This document shows positions 55,389-64,000 of a DNA stretch of 64,000 nt, one piece after another; the stretch's first letter is position 1, and each line of letters starts with the position of its first letter. The stretch is from contig JACEEZ010020388.1 in the NCBI GenBank assembly GCA_016584305.1, positions 240,001-304,000 of the forward strand, read 5' to 3'. A program made the position numbers and the translations under genes. Under the pieces are notes generated by a model, which was not told the DNA's origin, searched no databases, and was given only the letters and a program-made list of their open reading frames with translations. The stretch is from Chionoecetes opilio. Its lineage: Eukaryota > Arthropoda > Malacostraca > Decapoda > Majidae.

Positions 55389-55924
55389 GTGTGTGACTCA
55401 AGGATTCTATTGTTCAGAATGATATTGATAGCTTCAAGTGTGGTTGACTCTTAGAGATTTTGAAAAAGATGTAGCCTATTTGCTAATGCTATATCAGCCA
55501 TTTTTTAGTAATTGACATAATTTATGGACTAATATTTCCTCTGAAAACACTTATTTGGATCATTTGCTTTAATTTGATACTAAAGTTGTAAAGTCACGTT
55601 AAATACTAAGGAAATTTTTTATTTTGGCGTATACGCTATTTTCATTATTTTACATTTAATCTTCATTGTGACCTTGACCTAGGACCCCCAACCGAAATGT
55701 CATATACAAAAATTACACCAATAGTGCTATCTTCCACGAACATGATGGAAACAAACTGAATTGGAATATCTTGTCCGGTTTTGACTCTAAAAAATTTTAA
55801 ATAACCATGTAATTAGGTCTTTAATGGTAGCCATCTTGGATAGTTATCATAATTTATGCATTAAATATCAAAAAACATTCCTGAAAACTCTTAGTTGGAT
55901 TATTTCCTTTTTTTGATACCAAGT

Positions 55925-56130
55925 TTGTGAAAATATCTAAAATATTAAGAGTTAGTTTTTTTGGAATTTTAGGGGCTATTTGACCTTTGACCTTGACCTG
56001 ACCTTGACCTAGGACCCTCATCCCGGGCACCACCCCTCTGGAAAATTTTCTATTGACCCAAACAACACGTGTGATAAGTTTGGTGCTTTAGTTCAGCGTG
56101 TCACGATTTTTTTGCTAAGCCACTAGACTA
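55925..56130. repeat. Right terminal inverted repeat
   Basis: Inverse of 53883-54105. A further partial copy of the ACCTTGACCTAGGACCC motif lies inside at 55670-55690. Confidence 0.8.
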
Positions 56131-56202
56131 ATATTGCCCTGTCTGTTCTTGGGAAGTTTGTGGTAGTGCTGCTGGCAGTATACGGTGGTGCAGCAGATTG
56201 TT

Positions 56203-56204
<2 letters not shown>

Positions 56205-56253
<49 letters not shown>

Positions 56254-56263
56254 TGGTGTGTGT

Positions 56264-56303
<40 letters not shown>

Positions 56304-56333
56304 GTGCGTGTGGTGGTGTGTGGTGTGTGTGTG

Positions 56334-56380
<47 letters not shown>
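56205..56380. repeat. (GT)n microsatellite, tail of SINE
   Basis: GT array with short GGTGG interruptions. On the minus strand it is the CA-rich tail of the adjoining SINE. Confidence 0.9.
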
Positions 56381-56382
<2 letters not shown>

Positions 56383-56662
56383 CATCTAGTTGTATTTTAC
56401 AGGGCCAGAGCAGCGCTCGTGTGGCCCCGTCTCATATCACATTTTTATTTCTCCTAGTGGTTAGTGTTGGCCGAAAGCCATCACCCCGGGGTGGCGTCAC
56501 AAAACCCCGGGGCTAACACCCGAGGTAACCCATTCACTGCTGGGTGGACAGGGGCTGGGGTTTTAAGGTAACAGCCCATATGTTTCCACTCCGCTCGGGG
56601 ATCGAACCCGGGACTTCTCGGTTGTGAACCGAGCGTGCTAACCACTACACTACGGAGTACCC
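56381..56662 (-). mobile_element. tRNA-derived SINE
   Basis: The minus strand starts with a tRNA-like head: TCCGTAGTGTAGTGGTTAGC (A box), a perfect 5 bp anticodon stem CTCGG/CCGAG around loop TTCACAA (anticodon CAC, valine-like), and B box GGTTCGATCC. A body with GGGTGATGGCTTTCGGCC and GGCCCTGTAAAATACAACT ends at the CA tail. The tRNA part lacks a closed acceptor stem with the body attached, so it is a SINE rather than a tRNA gene. It shares its 3' end with 7036-7135. Confidence 0.75.
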
Positions 56663-56699
56663 TAGGCTTAACAGTACTGTGAACATACTGTGAACGTAC

Positions 56700-57060
56700 T
56701 TCAAACGTAGTCCAACCCTAGTAGTTGTCCCTAGTTGACCCTACTTGACCCTACTTGACCGTAGTGTTAATCGTAGTGCCATGTTACTACGGTCAACTAC
56801 GGTAAACACTACGGTCAAGTAGGGTCTATTACGGTCAACTAGGGTCCACTACGTTCAAACTACGGTCACTCTCCGTAGAGATATTTTGAACATGTTGAAC
56901 ATTTTTGGGCTAACCACGGCCAAATCATGGGTTTCTTGAAGTTCAAACTACATTTATAACTACGTTGAACTACGGTTAACTACGTCTAACTACGTTTAAT
57001 ACGTTTAACTACGGTCCACTACGGTCATCCCCCACTACGGTCAACTACGTGCGTGACCGT
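56700..57060. repeat. Inverted and direct repeats of ACTACGGTCAACTACGG
   Basis: About 12-20 degenerate copies of GTAGTTGACC / GGTCAACTAC. Left-hand copies are in one orientation (CTAGTTGACCCTACTTGACC) and right-hand copies in the other (ACGGTCAAGTAGGGTC), so 56730-56850 can fold into a hairpin. Confidence 0.7.
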
Positions 57061-57087
57061 AAGATGTGACCGCGGCTTAAGGAAGAA

Positions 57088-57160
57088 CATAAAAATATAA
57101 GAACATACGAAAATAAGGGAGCTACAAGAGGCCGTGAGACCTACGCGAGGTAGTTCCTGT
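57088..57160 (-). mobile_element. 73 bp LINE 3' tail inserted on its own
   Basis: The minus strand matches the last 73 bases of the 3' UTR at 50156-50219 (GGAACTACC...GCCTCTTGTAGC then the TTCTTATG tail). It is flanked by the 9 bp TSD AAGGAAGAA (57079-57087, 57161-57169). Confidence 0.8.
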
Positions 57161-57628
57161 AAGGAAGAAAAAGGATACTTTATATGTTACTATTGTGGTT
57201 TTCTCCCGAATGTACGACTCTTTCTCTTTTTTTGTCCTCGTAGTGTGTTATTTTGTGAAATAAAGCGACTGCAGTGATCCTGGGTGTCTTGAGGCCATTG
57301 ACGCCGCCATGGAACGTGAGCCTGGCTCGGTGGTGATCCTGGTGGCGATGGTGGTCCATGCGTCACGGCTCACCCACCCCACGTCGACTCAACATATTTA
57401 CAAATGACCAACATGGACGAGTTGTTGTCCCTGCTTCACGTGCTAGTCTTCACGGATGCCTCAGTGCGCATCACTACACCGAGGTCAAATATGGTGGAGA
57501 AAATCCCTCTCTTAACCCATCAGTGAGAAATTCAGTAACATAAGTTCTGACATTAGATGTGGTTAGAAAGACTAAATATGAATCACGATGCCCTTGTCTA
57601 TGTCATGAAAAACTGCCATGAACAGTAA

Positions 57629-58411
57629 AGGGTGGTTCACACTGAGGTTTTTTCGGCATTTTATCGACCGAGAAGGCGGTCTGGGTCTGGGCTGGTGTCA
57701 TGATCGCAATAGGTTTTTAAAAAAAAATCACACACCGCTCACTCGGTCTTTTATCGACCGACTTGCCGAGAATTTCGCGCGCCAAATTCAAATAAACGCA
57801 GAAGCCAGCACCACCCTCTCCCAAATCACCCCAATTATTGGTATAATTTCGGTATTGGGCACTAAAAACTAACAAATTTAACTTACATCATCGTGCAGAT
57901 CTTTTCATCCTTAATTTGAATCCCAATTTCCCATGCCAATGGCGATACATATAATACCGAAAATTTTCCATTTTAGCTAGCCATAAACGGTTTTTAGTTT
58001 AAATCAGATTATGTTAGGTTAGACGTGGGGTTTGATTTAGTAGATGATATCAAGAAAAAAATGAAACTATCAATACTACTTCATAATACTGTAAAGTGCG
58101 CGAAAACTTATCTATCGCGCGTCAAATACACACAAGCCAGCCACTAGCCCCCTATAGCCCCTAGCGCGACGTGACCCCTGACCCTGCTGCCTGAGACCCT
58201 CACTGCCCCTGGGAACAACAAAAAGCTCGAGCACGAGCTTGACAGACGACCTACAAAGCGATACTAAAAGCAGAAAAGGTCACAAGAAGAAGAAGAAGAT
58301 TTGTCGACCGAAACGAATTGCGTGTGTGAACGTAATCTCCGCACTAGCCCGCAAGAGACCGATTTCTCTGTCTACAAAAAATGCCGAAAAAACCTCAGTG
58401 TGAACCAGCCT
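57629..58411. mobile_element. MITE-like transposon with TAA target duplication
   Basis: The left end AGGGTGGTTCACACTGAGG and the right end (inverse of AGGCTGGTTCACACTGAGG) are inverted for about 45 bases including TTTTTTCGGCATTTT. It is flanked by TAA (57626-57628, 58412-58414). The 783 bp element has no coding frame. A 3 bp TAA TSD fits PIF/Harbinger. Confidence 0.75.
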
Positions 58412-58597
58412 TAACAACACCTCTGCCAGACTCGTCAGACAGTTTGTCGAATACGTTGAGACGCGGAGGTCGACACACAAGATCTAGTGACAAGTGTTGT
58501 AAACTTAACTCGTCCAGACGAAACTACTAAGCAGAGATAAATCTAAATTTCAAATTCAACCAAGCTATTTTAAATTTGAGGTGTGCAATAAACGAGT

Positions 58598-59655
58598 GAC
58601 TTCGAGGGATTCCTGCAAGGACTATTGGTTTGATAACTGGTCTGTATTCTGGGACTGAGAGTGCTGTGAAGTGTGGGGCAGGTGTATCCAGCTTCTTTCC
58701 TGTGAATACAGGAGTGAGGCAAGGGTGCGTCCTTGCCTCATCACTTTTCAACGCTTGTATGGACTGGGTATTGGACAAGGTTGTAGATCAAAGTGATTGT
58801 GGAGCATCCGTCGGCAACACCAAGATCACTGATCTTGTTTTTGCCGATGATGCAGTAATCTTTGCTGAGTCGCTGGAGGTCCTGGTGATGGCTCTCGAGG
58901 CGCTGCACGAGGAGGCAAAGCCTTTGGGACTTGAGGTCTCCTGGCTCAAGACCAAGGTCCAGGTGTTTGGAGACTTACTAGATGAAGCAGTACAGTCTGT
59001 TCATGCGTGTGGCGAGGACATTGAGATCTTGGAAAGCTTTACATACCTTGGTAGCGCAGTCCATAATGACGGCGGGTCACGTCAAGAAGCCTTACGGCGG
59101 ATTGGCATAGCCCACGGTGTTATGGACTCGCTCAGCGGGAGTATTTGGCGTTGTCGGTACCTGTGCAGGAGGACAAAGATCCGGATCTTCAAGTCGCTTG
59201 TGATCCCTGTCTTACTCTATGGTTGTGAGACATGGACACTAAATAGTGACTTGAAGAGACGAATCAATGCCTTTGGTAATAAGTGTCTTCGCAGAATCAT
59301 GGGGTATCGCTGGGATGATTACGTGTCAAATCAGCGATTGCACCGTGAGACTGAATCGAGGCCTATTACCTGCATAGTCCGTCAGCGCCAACTTCGGCTA
59401 TATGGGCATGTGGCACGCTACCCTGAAACTGATCCTTCCCATCGGGTTATATCTGTAAGAGACAATCCGGCGTAGAAGAGGCCAAGGGGGCGCCCACAAG
59501 GCTCTTGGCTGGGGCAAGTTGATGTTTCTTGTCGAGAGCTGCTTGGTATGGGAAAGGAGCCTGCATGGGAGCTCGCGCGTGGTGACCCCCGGGAGTGGCG
59601 TCGTAGGGTGGGCGAGGCGACGCGCCCCCCGGCGTATGCCCCCAATGATTGATTG
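58598..59655 (+). mobile_element. 5'-truncated LINE, same family as 3402-4833
   Basis: The frame is open from 58607 to TAG at 59473-59475. It carries GIPARTIGLITGLYSGTESA, VRQGCVLASSLFNACMDW, catalytic DLVFADDAVIFAE, GLEVSWLKTKVQVFGD, YLCRRTKIRIFKSLVIPVLL and RIMGYRWDDY. The TAG replaces the Trp codon seen in the 3402-4833 copy, and coding similarity (RPRGRPQGSW-like) goes on to about 59650. It ends AATGATTGATTG. Flanked by the 11 bp TSD AATAAACGAGT (58587-58597, 59656-59666). Confidence 0.88.
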
Positions 59656-59669
59656 AATAAACGAGTCCC

Positions 59670-60250
59670 ACAGATTGGCCTTCACACGTTTTGAGTTGAG
59701 TGGATACAGTTTGGTAAGAGAGATTGGTCCCAGTAACAGACGTGTCCCAGGCCTCCTGCTGCTACGCGCACGTTCGTGCCCGTGTGGTTACATGCAAAGC
59801 TACTTATGGTATGGGACTTTCGTCACATCTAAACGGAAATACACGTTGGGGAATACATCACCTCAGACTTCAGTGTACATTCAACACCATTCATGACTTA
59901 TTCTCTGTCAATCCATTCCTGTATAAAAGATGTAAGGGAATTCACGATATTTCGATAACGTATAAAAGTTGATCAATTTAAAGTTAAGTGTCACTAACCG
60001 TAGCAATCAATACCTTACATTCATGTATTCAGCTGGTCTATATTTAGTCCAATATTTATACGTTAAAAGTATTTACGATTTAATTATCTGGTTTTATTTT
60101 GGCAAAATATTTTACTGGTGAATGGATTCAATGAATTTTGTCGTTAAATGTTTGAGAATTGTAATCGTAATTTAAAAGCTGTTTGGTTTTCATTTTGATA
60201 TTCTTCTTTTTGAAGAGCGCCATTTACAATCTTTCATAAAAATTTTGGAG
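59670..60250. other. Intergenic, no gene seen
   Basis: AT-rich from about 59930. No supportable frame. Confidence 0.5.
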
Positions 60251-60251
60251 T

Positions 60252-60815
<564 letters not shown>

Positions 60816-60861
60816 ACCCACCCACCTACCCATCCACCAAACCACATACCCCCACCCTTCC

Positions 60862-61137
60862 ACACACACATACACACACACACACAGACACACACACAAT
60901 CAATACTGCCAAAAGTATAGGAAATAACACTTTTCCATCCTTCACCGCCTCCACCACCACTACCACCACCACCACTACCACCATCACCATACACACACAC
61001 ACACACACACATACACACACACACACACACACAGACACACACACAATCAATACTGCCAAAAGTATAGGAAATAACACTTTTCCATCCTTCACCGCCTCCA
61101 CCACCACTACCACCACCACCACTACCACCATCACCAC
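60862..61137. repeat. 147 bp tandem duplication
   Basis: The block with CAATCAATACTGCCAAAAGT, ATAACACTTTTCCATCC and CACCGCCTCCACC occurs twice, offset by 147 bases (CAATACTGCC at 60901 and 61048), each copy preceded by a CA array. Confidence 0.9.
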
Positions 61138-61390
61138 CACCACCACCACCACCACCACCACCACCACCACCACCACCACCACCACCACCGCCACCACCAC
61201 CATCACCACCACCACCATCACCACCACCACCACCACCACCACCACCACCACCACCACCACCACCACCACCACCACCACCACCACCACCACCACCACCATC
61301 ACCACCACCACCACCACCGCCACCACCACCGCCACCATCACCGCTACCACCACCGCCACCACCACCACCATCACCACCACCACCACCGCC
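61115..61390. repeat. (CCA)n array
   Basis: About 90 CCA triplets with CAT and CCG variants. Gly-run and Val-run frames on the minus strand across it are artefacts. Confidence 0.95.
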
Positions 61391-61399
61391 AACCAGCAG

Positions 61400-62055
61400 C
61401 GCCATTATCACCTCCCTGCCTCCGTCCCTCCATCGTAAAGGCAGGCAGGCAGCAGTCCAATTCATTACAATAATCAAATAAACACATCGAGGCTACTAAT
61501 GTTGGAGAGAGAAGCCCGGCGGATCCCTGCTGACGCCTCCACGCGCGCCACGCAGCCCCGCCCCGCCTCTCAACATTGGGGCCGTTGCAGGCCGTTGCAG
61601 GCCGTTGCAGGCCGGACAGTGCTCGAAAATATTTCAAAGGGAGAAAAGCATACACGTCTGAGGCATTGCAAGTAAGAAGGGCGTCACAGCACAGGAAATG
61701 CAGCGCGCAAAGCACCTACACTCAATGGCCGCACCCAGGCACGCACCAAGAAATATCTGCAGTAAAGGTGAATATTCTTGGAAGCAGAATATACCGTTGA
61801 AAAAAAATTAATAGTACCTTAAATTAAATTATTGCGTATCTGTAATTTCGATTCCTGCTTGGCGGCACACGACGAGGCTCGAACCCCGTGAGGCATATTT
61901 GAAATGGGGTTCAAGCGTGCATCAGATTTTCATCGAGTTTCACGCGAACCAAATTCAATTGTCAACAGACTCCATCCAAAAGCTATTCCTCCTCCTGCTG
62001 TGCAGCGCGCGTCCCACGGGATCTCAGCTGCCAGTCACCTGCTCATTAAACACGA
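61400..62055. other. Intergenic, GC-richer, no gene supported
   Basis: Contains three exact tandem copies of GCCGTTGCAG at about 61582-61611. The rest shows no convincing frame. Confidence 0.5.
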
Positions 62056-62265
62056 GTGAGCACTGACAGTCGAGAGGATGGAGAGCAGTACAGCCTTTTA
62101 CCTGATTTTATTCCCCTTTCCTGTAAAGAACACGCGGGATCTCAGAGCACATCAATAAATAAAGTAGTAATAATCAGATACACTGACCATCTGTGTCAAT
62201 GTGGTACATGCAAATATTTGAATAAAGAATCAAATGCTGACAATCAAACAAAATTACCATAATGA

Positions 62266-62385
62266 ACTGCAAACTGCAGACCTGCAAACTGCAGACCTGC
62301 AAACTGCAGACTGCAGAACTGCAAACTGCAGACTGCAGAACTGCAAACTGCAGAACTGCAAACTGCAGACTGCAGAACTGCAAAC
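62266..62385. repeat. CTGCAAACTGCAGA minisatellite
   Basis: Alternating CTGCAAACTGCAGAC and CTGCAGAACTGCAAA units, total about 120 bp, with PstI-like CTGCAG palindromes in each unit. Confidence 0.9.
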
Positions 62386-62389
62386 GAAA

Positions 62390-63110
62390 AAAAAAACCAA
62401 TGTGGATGAGAGAATGAAAAAGTTGGAGGAGAATAGGAAGGGGATCTGGTGAAGGGGAGGGAAGGAAAGCGGAATGAGTGAGGACTGTGAGAAAACTATA
62501 TAGAGAGCTTGGGAGGTAAAAGGCGACAAGGAGGAGAAGCAGTAATACTGAGAGAGTAGGCGACAGACGCCTTAAAGTTTATAACGAGCTGGCTAGAATT
62601 AGTGGTCTTCTCTATTCTACAGAGCATCGCTAACAGTGCGAGGGCAGGACAGAAACAAGGCGCGTCCCCACTCATACTTTTCATGGCTGCTGGCATGGCA
62701 CATTACTTCGTGCATTTGTTTTTTCTTTGCAAGTTGTAGAAGCTTTTGACGTGATTCTGGCTGGGATTTGAAGAGCATCAGTGTCAGATGATGGACGGCA
62801 GCACTACAGTGTATGAGCCGCTTCTCTATAATTGGCAGCACAAGAACAGGCTGATATGAACCTCGGATTATAAGCAGCAGCATTAGAGAAAATGTGTAGA
62901 ATGTAAGCCTCACACTACCGGAAAACGACAGCCAATTATCAGAGACAATGTTAGAAAGACGTATAGTGGTTCTGTGGATCTACAAGGGAATAGAGAGACA
63001 GGATATAATGAAGGATTGGAATAGCTATACGGAAAGATAAGTTTAACGGAATATGCTGAAGGATTAGATTAGGAAATATTTGAATACAAAAACGTAATCT
63101 AAGGCCTATG
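62390..63110. other. Intergenic, no gene seen
   Basis: No supportable frame or RNA gene. Confidence 0.5.
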
Positions 63111-63149
63111 AGATAAACACATGTAGGGTACTGTACAGCTGCACCATAG

Positions 63150-63725
63150 CTTTTGTTGTTGTTGTCTGTGTGTGTGGGGTGTTGTGTGTGTGGTGTATGT
63201 GTTGGTGTGTGTGATGTGTGTGTGTTGTGATGTGTTGGTGTAGTGTGTGTGTTTGTGTGTGTGTGTGTGTGTGTTGTGTGTAGTGTATGTGTGTGTATGT
63301 GTGTGTGTATGTGTGTTGGTGTGTGTGTTGTGTGTGTGTTGTAGTGTGTGTTGGTGTGTGTGTGTAGTGTGTGTGTTGTGGGTGTGTGATGTGAGTGGTG
63401 TGTATGTGTGTGTCATGTTGTGTGATGTTGTGTGATGTTGTTGTGATGTGGTGTTGTGTGTGTAGTGTGTGATGATTGTTGTGTATGTGTGTTGCATGTG
63501 AGTGTGGTGTATGTGATGTGATGGTATGTGGTGCGTGTGTGTGTATGTGGTGTATGTATGTGTGTATTGTGTAGTGTGTTGTTGTGTGTGTGTGTGTGTT
63601 GTGTGTGTGGTGTGTGTTGTGTGTGGTGATGTATGTGTGTTGTGTGTATGTGTGTGTGTGTGGATTGTGTTGTATGTGTTTTGTGTGTATGTTGGTGTGT
63701 GTGTATGTGTGTGTCGTGTGTAGAT
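63150..63725. repeat. Degenerate (GT)n tract, about 575 bp
   Basis: GT runs interrupted by TT, GG and TAT. On the minus strand it gives Thr/His-rich frames up to 292 codons, which are artefacts. Confidence 0.9.
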
Positions 63726-63857
63726 GTGGTGATTGTAGTAAAGACCAACAGACAGTGTCACACAGTAAAAGCACACCACAACGTGATAAGCACTATGGAA
63801 CGTTTGCAGCATATAACCTACAGCATTTAAGAAAAGAGCTACATCGTCACGACCGAC

Positions 63858-63970
63858 ACAGCAGCACAGCACAGCACACAGCACCAACACACACACACGG
63901 CAGCGAGGCACCACCACAGCCAGCGCAGCACAGCACAACACAGACACAGACACACAGACGACACAGACAC
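63858..63970. repeat. CAGCACAG / CACAGACA repeats
   Basis: Short degenerate repeats of CAGCACAGCACA, then CACAGACACAGA, to near the window end. Confidence 0.75.
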
Positions 63971-64000
63971 CAGACATGACGACTGCAGGACGGACAGACA

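Larger units (their letters stand above)
53883..56130. mobile_element. 2.25 kb DNA transposon with about 200 bp inverted termini
   Basis: Outer 16 bases TAGTCTAGTGGCTTAG are perfectly inverted at the two ends. Similarity continues through GACACGC, ACTAAAGCACCAAACTT, TTGTTTGGGTCAATAGAAAA and repeated AAGGTCAAGGTCA-like motifs to about 54105 and 55925. It is flanked by ATA at 53880-53882 and 56131-56133. It contains a broken protein gene (54118-55388). The 3 bp TSD plus an XPG/FEN-like protein suggest the Academ group (AcademX); this is inference. Confidence 0.8.

Noticed and set aside
56590..56662. Functional tRNA-Val gene on the minus strand
   Set aside because: It continues into a SINE body with a shared 3' end and CA tail instead of a tRNA acceptor stem and Pol III terminator.
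63099..63977. 292-codon minus-strand open frame and its overlapping Thr/His- and Val/Cys-rich frames
   Set aside because: Pure translation of a degenerate (GT)n tract; no complex sequence or domain.

Overview
The window is eukaryotic and looks like nuclear DNA of an arthropod, most likely a decapod crustacean. The basis is spliced, intron-containing genes, very dense (GA/CT)n, (CA/GT)n and trinucleotide arrays, and many non-LTR retrotransposon, hAT, Helitron, Harbinger-type and tRNA-SINE remnants. There are no operons or bacterial features. The species assignment is an inference.

Positions 1-26 kb hold the only convincing host genes: two tandem copies of a five-exon chemoreceptor gene of the gustatory receptor (GR, 7tm_7) family, both on the plus strand. 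Copy B (16500-23779) is open throughout and encodes 400 residues with seven membrane segments; its last exon carries the family hallmark TY-hydrophobic(5)-Q in TM7. Copy A (1093-9772) has the same exons and is open through exon 4, but exon 5 has a one-base deletion that creates an early stop just before the TM7 motif. Introns are all phase 0, and intron 2 is a GC-AG intron in both copies. The copies have since collected different insertions: a LINE in intron 2 of A (empty site in B), a 3.7 kb long-inverted-repeat DNA transposon 5' of B (empty site upstream of A), and a Harbinger-type MITE 3' of B (empty site 3' of A).

Positions 26-36 kb are a gene-poor stretch of nested DNA transposons delimited by target-site duplications (TSDs): two hAT-type MITEs, a third hAT-type element with a Helitron inside it, a second Helitron, and decayed coding remnants. 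Positions 36-53 kb are dominated by non-LTR retrotransposons: two head-to-tail CR1/L2-like copies embedded in (GGA)n arrays, one of them split by a probable solo LTR; a LINE with zinc-knuckle ORF1 and endonuclease-RT ORF2, split by a younger CR1-like LINE; and several 5'-truncated pieces.

Positions 53-64 kb hold a 2.25 kb DNA transposon with about 200 bp inverted termini and a broken nuclease-like, Cys-rich-tailed protein gene. A tRNA-derived SINE, a 73 bp mobilised LINE tail, another Harbinger-type MITE, a LINE fragment with an 11 bp TSD, and large blocks of simple repeats and inverted repeats follow. Remains of the same Cys-rich protein family appear inside the 12-16 kb element, so two transposons with different termini carry it. 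This is the most unusual system in the window. Most remaining long open frames are simple-sequence artefacts. Positions 6336-7015 look like an assembly artefact.
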